The translations under genes and the position numbers were made by a program. From the NCBI GenBank assembly GCA_034180415.1, contig JAXFOK010000055.1, positions 1 to 36,991 of the forward strand: 36,991 bases of DNA, given 5' to 3'. Positions 17,547 through 27,893 of the stretch are shown here, in pieces (positions within the stretch are counted from its first letter, which is position 1; each line of letters begins with the position of its first letter). The notes under the pieces are model-generated. The model did not search any database and was not told the origin of the DNA. It saw only the letters and a list, made by a program, of their open reading frames with translations. The stretch is from CAKMMH01 sp927798255 (GTDB taxonomy: Bacteria > Bdellovibrionota_C > UBA2361 > CAKMMH01).

Positions 17547-20500
17547 TTACAACAATCTTTCGAGCTTTTTTAAACATTCTTCTTTTTCTGTTTTTTCTAA
17601 TTTATTAAAATAGAAAACTACATCATCTATCTTTCCTTCTTTTATAATCTCATTAGCCTCTTCATCCATTTTTTTAATTTCATTTTTAGTTTTCTCTGTC
17701 AAATAATCTGGAAGATATTTCGTCTTCTCCTTCCATTTATGGACGCTCTCTCTAGTTTTATCATTAAGTGTCAAATTATTTTTTATCCATATAGCTTCTT
17801 TTTCACTAAGCCTATTAGCAATATCCTTTATCACATCATCAAGAATATCTTCAACCTCAAAATCAAATTCAGCATCTTGATATTTTAATTTTATTTTTTC
17901 CGACATTTCACTAAATTCAACACGTGATGAATCGGTTGAATCAAGAATATCAATATCAGATAAAAGTCCACAAAGATCGCCATAAACTTCTTCAAGAAAT
18001 TTTTTATCTTTTTCATCAATACCTTTTTGAAGAACAAGTTTTATTTTTCCTATCACATCCTTAATATCATTTACCATCTTTACATTAGATAAATCATTCC
18101 AAATAGTATTAATATCTTGTTCTATTCCTTGCTTAGCAATCTCTAGTTCTTTTATACGTTCATCAAGTACTTCTACTATCTGTTTTCCATCTTTACCTAA
18201 TGATACCTTATACTTTTGTACACGTTCTTTAAGTTCTTGTCCCTTTTTAACAAAATCCTTAATAATCATATAAGTAGTAAATTTATCTATTTTACTATCA
18301 GTAATAAATTTTATAAAATCTCCTCTCAATTCCTGCCTCGACTTTATTTCTTCAATATTATCAAGTTCTTTTTCTTTTTGTTTTTCAACTAATTTAGCAT
18401 AGTCTTTAAATCCTAAATCTTCTAATAATTTTTGAATCCTATTATTATGATTCCTAAATGTAATCATATGTTCTACATCTTTACAAAACATTGTAGTAAC
18501 ATATGGAACTATCATATTACTAATACACTTTTTAATATTAGATTGTAATAGAAGTAATTCTTGTTTTGAACACTCATCAAATTCATAACCATTATCATTA
18601 AATAATTTATCAATTGCTATGCTTGATAAATCTTCAAGAGCTTTTAAAACATTATATAAATCATCATTATCTCCCGCTTCTTCATATTTAGAATTTATTG
18701 CACTTAAAGTTTCTTTCCAGTTTCTTTTTACATTCATCCCATTAGTTAATAAGTTCTTTGCTAAGATATATTCTGTTTCAATTTCTTCTGGAATTTCATC
18801 AGACACTGTCATTTGTTCTAATTCATCTGAAAGTCTATCAACTTCTGATATAATTTTATTATTTTGAATACGCTCAAATAGCCTTTTATATTTACCTACC
18901 ACTTCGCCAGCATCTATCACAATAAATATTGAATTACGAATTATTTCTATATCAATCTTTTTATCCTTAATTATGACTAGTTCTTTCCAATTATTTATAT
19001 TTTTAATTTCATTATTATATTTAAACCTTAAACAGTAATTCAAATTCGCACATATTACAGCTATCATAAGAGTAATAACATCATCACTCATTCCAAATGG
19101 CGGTTTTGTGAATTTATCAAAAATTTCTTTACATTCCTTTTTCTTTTTATCGGTTAATTCTTTAACAATATCATCATAAACTATTCTAGCATTCTTATTC
19201 TCGGGAGGTATTATTCTATATTGTTCATTGATACATTTCCATGAAGTATTGCTACTTTTCATTAAAACAGCATCTATTCTATTTCTAACATCACTAGCAA
19301 AATTATGTACGCTGTCTGCACTGATAGTACCAGATAAAAGCATTTTAATAATGGAACAAAAATAGGCACCACCTTTTCCACCAAGATTATTCCCCTTAGT
19401 AATAAAACTATCAAACCAAAAAGGAACAGCACTTGGATATATTTCATCAAATACATTTGTTAAAAATGTTGCCAAACGCGTAGTAATTCCTTCTACTCTT
19501 TGAGGTGTAACCCTAAGTCTCTTTTTCTTTAACTCTTCAAACTCTTCTTTTAAATTTATTTCTGCCTGTTTCAAACCATCAAGATAATATCTCTCGTATT
19601 TTTTACGATTTAAATCGTCCATATTATCAAATACATAATACTCTATGAGAGAATTAAACAAACGATTATCATCATCATTAATAAGCATGATAATAATGGG
19701 CATATTTTCTAACTTTTTGGCAAGAAGTTGAACCTTGTTTACAATATTAGAATCGCTATCTTTATTAACATATAGCCATATTAAAACACCTTTAGGCATA
19801 ATTGAACTTGTTGCTTCTTTCCATCCTCTAATATATGAATCAACTTTAACATCTGAAAATTCTTCAATAGGATATAATTCTTGTTTGAATTGCCATTCAT
19901 TAGTTGAAATTTTATGAATTGCACTAAAATTAGTAGATTGAATATCAAGTATACCAGCAATTTCTTGTATTTTAAGATCATTAATATAAGTATTTTTAAT
20001 ATTTGTAGTAGCAATAAGTCGTTTTTTTATAACTTTGAAATCATGTGCACCATTTGATTCTTCCATAAAATCAAAACAATTAGCATGATCATCAAAACCT
20101 AAAACTGCATACTCATTTTCAAGCCAAATTAATTCTTGTTCAACTTCTTGTAAACTTAACCCTGATGCATATACAAGCGCAGCTTTTGTATCATCATAAT
20201 CAGAAGTTCGAAAACGTAATATTCTTAAAATTAGATTTGCTCTAAGAACCATCAAAGATTTTTCAGATAATTTGTCTCCAAATTTTCTTAAAATATTATC
20301 ATATCTTATACATTGTTGTGATGGTTGCTTACCATCTTGTTCTGCAGCAAGCATTTCAACATACAAATCACCTTTCATTAAGTATTCAGGCATAATCATT
20401 ATTGGTGTATCAGTAATTTCTACATCAGAAAGCCTTTCAATACATTCACTTATAAGTGTTAATGATGAACGATTTTGTAAATAATCAGAAAGTTGGGTAA

Positions 20501-21782
20501 GCATAAATGTTGATAAAGGATGTAATGGATAAATTCCTTCAACGATAACTTTTCTAAATAATTTATAATCTTTCCAAATTCCCTTTGTGATAAGCCATTT
20601 ATTAATATTATCAAAAGATAATTTATATTTATCTTCATTTTCATTTTGCCATTTAACAATAATATTTTTAAAAGTTTCTTTATCTTTACGTTCAATAAGA
20701 TTTGCAAAAACTGTTTCTAGGTTTGAAGAAATATAGTATTTATCGCTACCATCATATCTTCCAATATATCTACTAATATTTTTAGTCTGATCGACTCGTT
20801 GAAGATATGTTTTTATATCTGACTGAATAAAATTAATTACTTGTAAAGCACCATCAGCATTTTGAACTGCTTCAAAAATTTGTTGCAAAGCCGAATCTCC
20901 AGATTTAGCAGCATTTACACCTGATGCATATTCTAAATATCTACCAAACTCATCAAAAAGAAGAATAATATGGTCAAATTTACCATTCATTCCACAATAT
21001 TCAGAAACTAACATCTCAAGAATTTGAGATGCTGACAAACCTTCATCCCACCTAATTTCTTGTCCGTTAATTTCTTTATAAACTCTATTAACTATTTCAA
21101 ATGCTTCATCATTTAATAATATTTCATTTTTAATTTTATTTTTTAACTGTTCACCTTTTTCAACCCAACCTATACATTTTGCTACCTTCTCAAAAATTTC
21201 GATAGATGAATTAATGTTCCTTTGAAAAAACATTTCAGCTGTTTCTAATGCTCTATTTAACTTTCGCAAACGATCATCTTCTAGTCCATACAATTCTAAG
21301 CTCTTCTTTGCAGCACGGAGAATTTCAGAATGCAAATTAAAATCTCGCATTCCATTTATAACCATTACAAAATTTCGTCCATCACAATTATTAGAAATTT
21401 CCTTTGCAGCAAATTCGTCAATAGAATTAATATTATTAAGAACCTTATCAAAAGTTTCAGGCATGTATTCTCGACCAGAGAATAATTGTGCTAAAGTGAC
21501 TGCTAGATGTGACTTACCTGTTCCATAATCAGCAATTGCTAATGATGGTACTTTAACATTGTCATCATTTAATTTATTCGTTAATTCTTTAACTAAACTA
21601 ATGGTATCAATTCTTTTTTTACCTAAAGAAATCGTTTCTTCAGTACCAAAATAATCTTTTCCATGAAAAACAAAATTTTCTGCTACCTTTGCGCTACGTA
21701 CTTTATCATAAAACCAATCAATTTGTACGGCACCTTCAAAATATAAATCTTTTTTAAACTCTAAAAGATCTTTAAATCTCAT
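17547..21782 (-). CDS. Very large P-loop ATPase, divergent paralogue of SspC, last gene of the phosphorothioation operon
   Basis: 1411 aa. Walker A is ADYGTGKSHL with Lys90, and Walker B is ILLFDEFGRYLE with Asp277-Glu278. About 450 residues later come long coiled-coil and helical regions, and the C-terminal third is very Lys/Glu-rich. Landmarks match the SspC gene upstream: GTGKSHL against GKGKSHL, FDEFGRYLE against FDEFSKFIE, GIYPLHPLSTFML against GCYPLNPIAVYLL, NRSSLTLIS against NERTLFTFIS, and PPFGM against PPYGM. The P-loop and FDEF+++E pattern also resembles BrxC/PglY ATPases of BREX. AGGAGA stands 6 nt before ATG. It follows a DUF4007-like gene by 10 nt, the same pairing as sspB-sspC. 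Exact role unknown; probably an ATP-driven partner of the restriction part. Confidence 0.75.
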   Translation of the reverse strand: MRFKDLLEFKKDLYFEGAVQIDWFYDKVRSAKVAENFVFHGKDYFGTEETISLGKKRIDTISLVKELTNKLNDDNVKVPSLAIADYGTGKSHLAVTLAQLFSGREYMPETFDKVLNNINSIDEFAAKEISNNCDGRNFVMVINGMRDFNLHSEILRAAKKSLELYGLEDDRLRKLNRALETAEMFFQRNINSSIEIFEKVAKCIGWVEKGEQLKNKIKNEILLNDEAFEIVNRVYKEINGQEIRWDEGLSASQILEMLVSEYCGMNGKFDHIILLFDEFGRYLEYASGVNAAKSGDSALQQIFEAVQNADGALQVINFIQSDIKTYLQRVDQTKNISRYIGRYDGSDKYYISSNLETVFANLIERKDKETFKNIIVKWQNENEDKYKLSFDNINKWLITKGIWKDYKLFRKVIVEGIYPLHPLSTFMLTQLSDYLQNRSSLTLISECIERLSDVEITDTPIMIMPEYLMKGDLYVEMLAAEQDGKQPSQQCIRYDNILRKFGDKLSEKSLMVLRANLILRILRFRTSDYDDTKAALVYASGLSLQEVEQELIWLENEYAVLGFDDHANCFDFMEESNGAHDFKVIKKRLIATTNIKNTYINDLKIQEIAGILDIQSTNFSAIHKISTNEWQFKQELYPIEEFSDVKVDSYIRGWKEATSSIMPKGVLIWLYVNKDSDSNIVNKVQLLAKKLENMPIIIMLINDDDNRLFNSLIEYYVFDNMDDLNRKKYERYYLDGLKQAEINLKEEFEELKKKRLRVTPQRVEGITTRLATFLTNVFDEIYPSAVPFWFDSFITKGNNLGGKGGAYFCSIIKMLLSGTISADSVHNFASDVRNRIDAVLMKSSNTSWKCINEQYRIIPPENKNARIVYDDIVKELTDKKKKECKEIFDKFTKPPFGMSDDVITLMIAVICANLNYCLRFKYNNEIKNINNWKELVIIKDKKIDIEIIRNSIFIVIDAGEVVGKYKRLFERIQNNKIISEVDRLSDELEQMTVSDEIPEEIETEYILAKNLLTNGMNVKRNWKETLSAINSKYEEAGDNDDLYNVLKALEDLSSIAIDKLFNDNGYEFDECSKQELLLLQSNIKKCISNMIVPYVTTMFCKDVEHMITFRNHNNRIQKLLEDLGFKDYAKLVEKQKEKELDNIEEIKSRQELRGDFIKFITDSKIDKFTTYMIIKDFVKKGQELKERVQKYKVSLGKDGKQIVEVLDERIKELEIAKQGIEQDINTIWNDLSNVKMVNDIKDVIGKIKLVLQKGIDEKDKKFLEEVYGDLCGLLSDIDILDSTDSSRVEFSEMSEKIKLKYQDAEFDFEVEDILDDVIKDIANRLSEKEAIWIKNNLTLNDKTRESVHKWKEKTKYLPDYLTEKTKNEIKKMDEEANEIIKEGKIDDVVFYFNKLEKTEKEECLKKLERLL

Positions 21783-21792
21783 AAACTATCTC

Positions 21793-22617
21793 CTAACATA
21801 GCTCACTATAAAGCTTGGCAATTAATTCATCTTTACTTGTTAACTTTAATATCGTATAAGGCATTAATTGCCTATTCATCCTTATAATTCCATAATCAGA
21901 CAATTGCTCTAAAACTTCATATTCTTCTTGTTTATTCCAACCAAATACATTACCAAAAAATAATTCATCTAATTGATTAGAAGTAATTTCATCTTGATCT
22001 AAAAACAATTCATCCCAATAAGTTATCAGTATATATGCATAAACATAAATATATTCTTTATTATAAGATAACGAGGTAATTTTTATTGATTCGCCATCAT
22101 CATGTAACAACTCAAGAGAACTAAAAAAACTATCATAAGAGCCATAAAAAGGCGCTATATTTTTGGTATTAACCTTGCCATCAAACATTATTTCTAACTC
22201 TTTCAAAAGCATTTCTTTTTTTATACCATTTTTATATTTAGGAAAAATAGTTTTAAAAATTTTAGCCCATAGAGGTGCACCAGATACAGCTCTTAACATC
22301 ATGCAATGACAAATCAAAATTGTAAGACTCTCTTGCAGGCCTAAATCTTCTATACAAACTGATTCACCTAACATAGTTCTTGAAAGACAATAATTTCCAT
22401 CTTTCTTTTCAAAATTTATTAATCCCATATAATTTGCATAATAAATATGAGGCTCAACCTTTCCACTACATTGACCATTTGGAATTCCAGTCAAGGACGA
22501 AATATCTTTAACACTAAAACTTTTTGCACCATCTGCTGCTATTTCAACAATTGCTGAAATATATTGTTTTTCAGGTTTAAAAGTTTGATGGAAATTAATA
22601 TTTATAGCTTGTACCAT
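21793..22617 (-). CDS. DUF4007/SspB-like protein, second copy
   Basis: 274 aa. The N-terminal ~150 residues follow the layout of the 290-aa SspB in this operon: a winged-helix-like start (FSVKDISSLTGIPNGQCSGK), then PHIYYANYMGLI against KSLRYWLKAFGLI, a CLSRTMLGESV / TYLSEIGKLIL strand, LGLQESLTILICH against PYFEDIFSLWILH, and SGAPLWAKIF against EDATSWYMFF. This suggests a diverged DUF4007 paralogue. SspB is the DNA-nicking component of SspABCD, but whether nicking is conserved here cannot be seen. ATG is 6 nt after the dptH stop, with AAGGA about 11 nt upstream. It is paired with the 1411-aa ATPase as sspB is with sspC. Confidence 0.65.
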   Translation of the reverse strand: MVQAININFHQTFKPEKQYISAIVEIAADGAKSFSVKDISSLTGIPNGQCSGKVEPHIYYANYMGLINFEKKDGNYCLSRTMLGESVCIEDLGLQESLTILICHCMMLRAVSGAPLWAKIFKTIFPKYKNGIKKEMLLKELEIMFDGKVNTKNIAPFYGSYDSFFSSLELLHDDGESIKITSLSYNKEYIYVYAYILITYWDELFLDQDEITSNQLDELFFGNVFGWNKQEEYEVLEQLSDYGIIRMNRQLMPYTILKLTSKDELIAKLYSELC

Positions 22618-22623
22618 TTACAA

Positions 22624-25600
22624 TTAATTCCTTTCTTCAAAAGATGTTACTGTAGTAACAGTTGGTCTTGTTGGCGCAAATATACCATTTTGTCCTATTC
22701 TATCTCCGACGACAATACATTCTCCCTTTTTTAATTTTTTAAAAACATCAGACCACTTACTTGAATTTGAAAGATCTAATTGTTTTGACATTTTTAAAAT
22801 CTCTTTGTCTGTAGGTTTAAAATATAATTTATTTGATGATTGTAACAAACGAACGATTTCATCATCTGCTAAAACATCTAAGGATTGCGTTGCAAACCAT
22901 GCAGACCAACCAAATTTTCTCCCTTCTGTAAGTATAGCAGCACTAGGTGAATCATCTTTATGCGATAAATTTTGTGCTTCATCTAATATTGTGACAAAAG
23001 CTTTGTTTTTACTACCGTATTTCTTTGCATAATAATATGCATCCCATAACATAAGTTCAGTAATAATTATCTGATTTTCTTTATTAATCCTAGTTAGCTG
23101 AAAAATAGTAAATTTTGAATCTTCAGGATATAATATATCCTTCCAATCAAATTCATTAGAAATATTAAAATCAACACTATAGAAGAAAGGATCCATTTTT
23201 GATATAACTGATTGAGCAGTTTTATTATCTTTCTTTTCTTCTTCTAACATTTTCCTAAAATGATACATATTCATCTGCTCACCATATTTTTCCATACCTT
23301 TTCTCGCAGCTTGAAATACAGCTGAATACTGTTGATCGCCTAGCTCATATACATGTCTTAGAATATTAGCTATCCTCCCTGCTGCATCAGCGATTTTTTC
23401 AAGTCCAACTCTACCAGCTTCTTCAACTTCATGGCGTTTAAATGGATTAATTGGAACACCATTAAAATAAACTGAATATTCATTAACCTTATCACCCATC
23501 TTTTCCAAAAAGGATTTTTCTAACTGATCTCTTCTAAAACCTTCTGTGTAATCAAAAGCCATTGCAGATACTTTATTCTTTAATAGTTCATATAGCATGG
23601 TTTGAATACAATATGTTTTACCTTGACCTGATGTTCCTGTAATTAACATATGCCTATTAGCTAATCCGCTATGACCAAATTCCCAGTAAACATCACTTCC
23701 AAATTTATCCTTACCAATTAACACTCTTTCATCACCCAAAATGTTATTATTAATTTTAATTTCAGATAATTTTTGTCTAATATCTTCATTATTAATATTT
23801 TCATCTTGCTGATTAATTAATTCATTTTTATTTATATTATTATTTTCAGTTAATAAACATGTTTCAGTATTATCATTATTTCTATTATTGCTAACTTGTA
23901 AAGGCTCATTTTTATATGAAGATAACTTATTTAAGTTTTGCAATGATTTTATTTCAAAGTTAAGCTCATCTTCTCTTTGTTTAATTTTTTTTGTTTCTTC
24001 AGCTTCACTCATTAAATCATCTTCTGAAATATCTACAAAGTTAACTTCAGAATCATTATCTGTAAATAATTTTTGAATAGCTATCTGAGGGATATCATCT
24101 AGTTCTATTAGAATGTCACCTGTCTGTTCATCATTAATAACATTTTTAATTTCTTCCTCATCATTCTTATCAGCCCAATACCCAATGACTTTTCCAGACC
24201 ATGTGATTTCGAAATCACCATTAAGAATCTTTCTAAGCTTAGGAATAATTAATTCAAATTCGCTAGTATTATCATTAAATGTAACCTGAGCAAACGTTAA
24301 TGCTCTATAAAGCTGAGCGTACCAATAACGTCTCTCAATAGAATTTGAATCAGGACTAAATATTGTTGAAAGTCTTTTTATTCCATGTATAACTTGTTTT
24401 AGAGCTTTTTCTTTATGTTCTTGAGATGTACTATCATGAGCTATTTTACACTCAATAACAGTAGCATTTAAATTGAGCTTTTCATAATTATCATTAACTA
24501 CATCTAGAAGCAAAAAATCAGGTCTAGATCCTGAATCATATTCATCTTTTTCAATATCATTTCTAAACCAATGCTTATATGAATCTAGGTGTATCATAAT
24601 TTTTAAAGCGCTTTTATCCGAATATTTCTTTTCTCTTAAAGATGTAAGCACATACGCCATAAATTCATTCATATTATGATCTTTTGGATTTATTGCAGAA
24701 AACAAACTAATCCCATCTAATTTTCCAGCTTCTTTTATACATACTGAAGTTACTTTTTCAATGAGTTCTTGTTCCCATTTAAACAATCTTTTTAATCTGT
24801 TAGCAACTTTTTGTCTAATAGAATCTAAAATACTACTTCTAGTAGTTACTGTTAAATTATATTGACCATAAACTCCTTTACCAGTACTAAATCCTATTAT
24901 TGAATACTCATCTTTATGTTCTTCATCATTTTTAAGGACAGCTCCATCCATTCCACTATCAATACAAACAACCCAATAAGCTTTTGAATGTAATAAATAA
25001 ACTATATCTTGAATATTTTTATCAATATCAATTTCACGAACTGCAATATAATTTTTATCTGGTACATCTTCAGTATGATTTCTATAATGAACTATTTGAG
25101 TATGTTTATATGATGCTGAAAACTGCGGTTGTGATAATTCGACTCTACGTTTAACACTTGTTTGTGAAATAGGTATTGGTTTATAAATTATTGGAAACCT
25201 ACAATCGCTAGGCCCATATTTTATTTGACTTATATCCTTTGTAAAAGTGAAACTATCAACTTTTAATAAATCCATCAAAAAAACTATATCATTGTTACCA
25301 TTTAGAAATCTATCTAAATCATCAACTGAATTCCATTCATTAAAATAAGTTCTAATATTAACATTAGCATCTTGAGGAAAAAACTCATCCATCCAATACG
25401 ATAGATAATTTCGTCCTCCCTTATTTTCAGATTTAACAAGAATTTTTAAAATGATATTAATTTCTTCATTTGAATCATTTTTTCTTATTTCTTTAATATA
25501 TTCATATATAGAGGCAACAATTGGCTGAAGATCCATTGGGTTTATAAACACAAGACTTAAATTATGATCAAGTGAGAACGCTTTTATATAATCTTCAATT

Positions 25601-27891
25601 ACACTATATATCATTTTTGCATTATCATTCATCTTAGCTATTTCTTTAGCGTCAAAATCATCATCATAAATAGCGTCTTTATTAATAATATCTTTTAATC
25701 GATTATTATTTTCGATATCATCTCTTGCATATATAGAAAATGCACCAAATGAAGCAGTAGAACCAAAATATTGTTGACCAGATGAAGGAAATAAATCCAA
25801 AGAACTTTGAATTAAACTCATATGAGTTAATTTATTAATAAGGGAATCTAAACCTACGTTTTCCTCTTTTAAATCTTGTTCGTTTTTTGAATCTTGTTTT
25901 TTCCACCATTCTATACAACCATCAAGAAAGAAAATTTTTTGATCAAGTATTTTTTGTAAAGTTGCAGGATGCCATGGAGGAACTATACAACATCTTGAGT
26001 CCTCATTTTTTGTTATAATACTATTACTAATTTCAATATTAAATGCATGAATAAAAGCATCTAAAATCCACCTTAGATTTTCAGAAATACCCTTATGAAT
26101 AATTAATTCCCCTGTTTCATTATATTCATCAACTAATTTTATGGCTTCTGATTCTGTACCCTTAACTAAACATTCATAAAAACCTTCATTATTAATAGCT
26201 TTTATAAATTTTGAAAAAGAATCTCCTAATTTAATAAATTGCATAACAAAATTTTCAGCATTAGGATTATCTTTTTTCTTAAGATACTCCACTAAATTAA
26301 AATCAAATGCTAAATCACTTTCATCATATAGATCGAAAAATTCTTCTTCACTTTTTGCAAAAATTAGTGTTTTTAAATTTTTCATAGAAGCAATAGGTAT
26401 ATATGATTGTTCTCGTTCTTGTTTGCATATATCAGCAAAATTATGAATCCAAGAACTTGTATCAGAAAACTCCCACACAAATTTGTGATTTAAATTAGCT
26501 ACGCAATTATCATCTTTTCGATAACATTTCGTCTCAAAATCAATTTTATTAATGGTTTTATTTGAATTTGCCGCATTGACAAAACCGTTACTAATATTTA
26601 ATGAAGCATTATTAGGTGAAAATATTCCATCAGGTAATAATACGACCTCAATGCTGACACCATTACTTTGCCAATCTCTATCTTTTACAATAAATGAAAT
26701 TAAACCATTTATATGTCGACAAATCATTTTCCAAGTTTCAACTAATTGTTCATTTTCTTCATTCCCTTCTATTTCAGAATAAACATTTGCAATATCAGCT
26801 TGATTAATATTAAAAATTATTTTTGTAATTTCTTCATTTTTACAATCATTAAGCGTACGTAATAATGCTTTAGTAAATACTACTAAGGGTTCTCCCCTAA
26901 GTTTAATGGTAGAATCTATTTTTTTTGATTCCTTATTTAATTTTATATTAAGAACATCTTCAATAATATCAAAATCTAATTGTTCTAACTTCTTCCTATT
27001 GTCAGTAACATTTTCGCCTCTTATATATTCCATAATAATACTTGAAAATTCATCATATGACTTTATAATCTGATTATTCCATCCTTGCCAATTTTTATTA
27101 TAATCATTATCGCTATCAGCATATATATTAAGTTTTTCTTGATAATCATTATATTGCTTATTTGTATATTTTCTAAACATTAGACGACTAATAAACTTGT
27201 ATTGAGATTCAATGATATTATTTTTTGTCTCTATCCTTACCTTTGTTGGTAAATTTTTAACTCTTTTTGGTATTCCCCATTCAGAAAGATTAGAAAAGAA
27301 CAATTCAATAAAATCATCGACAATAAAGTCACCAGTATTGCGTATGCTATCCTTCCATTCATCCGCGATAAAACTAAGTTTATAAATATCGATAGGAACA
27401 TAGGAAAATAAATCTTTATATAATTTATCAATTATTTTCTTATCATCATCAGAAAAATCTGTTAAATACGAGAACACTTCGTGATATTTTCCATCAATAT
27501 CTTTAGCAATTGTATCGGGGGTAATGCTGTAACAATTTAATAAACCTCCCTGATCTTCTTCTAACTCTGTACCCATCAATATAAGAAGATGCCATTTATG
27601 CCGATTCCTATATCTAGTAATACTTTCATCTTCTGCAACCCAACCATTCTGCTTCATTATCGCCAAAGAAGAGGTTTTTGAATTATCATTGCAAAAATCT
27701 ATCCATTTATTTTTTGCTAATTTTATATCAATTTTTAAATTAGAATTTTTAAACTCATTAGTTATTTTTGATGCCACATTTTCATAAAAGCTAATATCTT
27801 CAAACCCATCTATTCTTATTATAGCTTCATTATCATTTGTTATTGTTTTTTCATTTATTAAATCTACTGTTTTATTAACAATATACTCCAT
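22624..27891 (-). CDS. dptH: DptH/DndH-like restriction ATPase: PD-(D/E)XK-like motif and HerA/FtsK ATPase
   Basis: 1755 aa. The first ~1000 residues have no familiar motif. Around 1120-1150 is SRPDFLLLDV followed by VIECKIA, giving D1125 ... E1147-x-K1149, a PD-(D/E)XK-type nuclease signature. An Asn-rich linker (about 1335-1375) leads to a HerA/FtsK-type ATPase with Walker A GTSGQGKT (1419-1426) and Walker B ILDEAQN (Asp1637-Glu1638); a late ATQSLDVLAD motif follows. DptH/DndH is the largest subunit of the phosphorothioation-dependent restriction complex that damages unmodified DNA. GGAGGA overlaps the dptG stop 6 nt before ATG. Longer than the commonly listed DptH, mostly in the N-terminal half. 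Confidence 0.85.
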   Translation of the reverse strand: MEYIVNKTVDLINEKTITNDNEAIIRIDGFEDISFYENVASKITNEFKNSNLKIDIKLAKNKWIDFCNDNSKTSSLAIMKQNGWVAEDESITRYRNRHKWHLLILMGTELEEDQGGLLNCYSITPDTIAKDIDGKYHEVFSYLTDFSDDDKKIIDKLYKDLFSYVPIDIYKLSFIADEWKDSIRNTGDFIVDDFIELFFSNLSEWGIPKRVKNLPTKVRIETKNNIIESQYKFISRLMFRKYTNKQYNDYQEKLNIYADSDNDYNKNWQGWNNQIIKSYDEFSSIIMEYIRGENVTDNRKKLEQLDFDIIEDVLNIKLNKESKKIDSTIKLRGEPLVVFTKALLRTLNDCKNEEITKIIFNINQADIANVYSEIEGNEENEQLVETWKMICRHINGLISFIVKDRDWQSNGVSIEVVLLPDGIFSPNNASLNISNGFVNAANSNKTINKIDFETKCYRKDDNCVANLNHKFVWEFSDTSSWIHNFADICKQEREQSYIPIASMKNLKTLIFAKSEEEFFDLYDESDLAFDFNLVEYLKKKDNPNAENFVMQFIKLGDSFSKFIKAINNEGFYECLVKGTESEAIKLVDEYNETGELIIHKGISENLRWILDAFIHAFNIEISNSIITKNEDSRCCIVPPWHPATLQKILDQKIFFLDGCIEWWKKQDSKNEQDLKEENVGLDSLINKLTHMSLIQSSLDLFPSSGQQYFGSTASFGAFSIYARDDIENNNRLKDIINKDAIYDDDFDAKEIAKMNDNAKMIYSVIEDYIKAFSLDHNLSLVFINPMDLQPIVASIYEYIKEIRKNDSNEEINIILKILVKSENKGGRNYLSYWMDEFFPQDANVNIRTYFNEWNSVDDLDRFLNGNNDIVFLMDLLKVDSFTFTKDISQIKYGPSDCRFPIIYKPIPISQTSVKRRVELSQPQFSASYKHTQIVHYRNHTEDVPDKNYIAVREIDIDKNIQDIVYLLHSKAYWVVCIDSGMDGAVLKNDEEHKDEYSIIGFSTGKGVYGQYNLTVTTRSSILDSIRQKVANRLKRLFKWEQELIEKVTSVCIKEAGKLDGISLFSAINPKDHNMNEFMAYVLTSLREKKYSDKSALKIMIHLDSYKHWFRNDIEKDEYDSGSRPDFLLLDVVNDNYEKLNLNATVIECKIAHDSTSQEHKEKALKQVIHGIKRLSTIFSPDSNSIERRYWYAQLYRALTFAQVTFNDNTSEFELIIPKLRKILNGDFEITWSGKVIGYWADKNDEEEIKNVINDEQTGDILIELDDIPQIAIQKLFTDNDSEVNFVDISEDDLMSEAEETKKIKQREDELNFEIKSLQNLNKLSSYKNEPLQVSNNRNNDNTETCLLTENNNINKNELINQQDENINNEDIRQKLSEIKINNNILGDERVLIGKDKFGSDVYWEFGHSGLANRHMLITGTSGQGKTYCIQTMLYELLKNKVSAMAFDYTEGFRRDQLEKSFLEKMGDKVNEYSVYFNGVPINPFKRHEVEEAGRVGLEKIADAAGRIANILRHVYELGDQQYSAVFQAARKGMEKYGEQMNMYHFRKMLEEEKKDNKTAQSVISKMDPFFYSVDFNISNEFDWKDILYPEDSKFTIFQLTRINKENQIIITELMLWDAYYYAKKYGSKNKAFVTILDEAQNLSHKDDSPSAAILTEGRKFGWSAWFATQSLDVLADDEIVRLLQSSNKLYFKPTDKEILKMSKQLDLSNSSKWSDVFKKLKKGECIVVGDRIGQNGIFAPTRPTVTTVTSFEERN

Positions 27892-27893
27892 TC

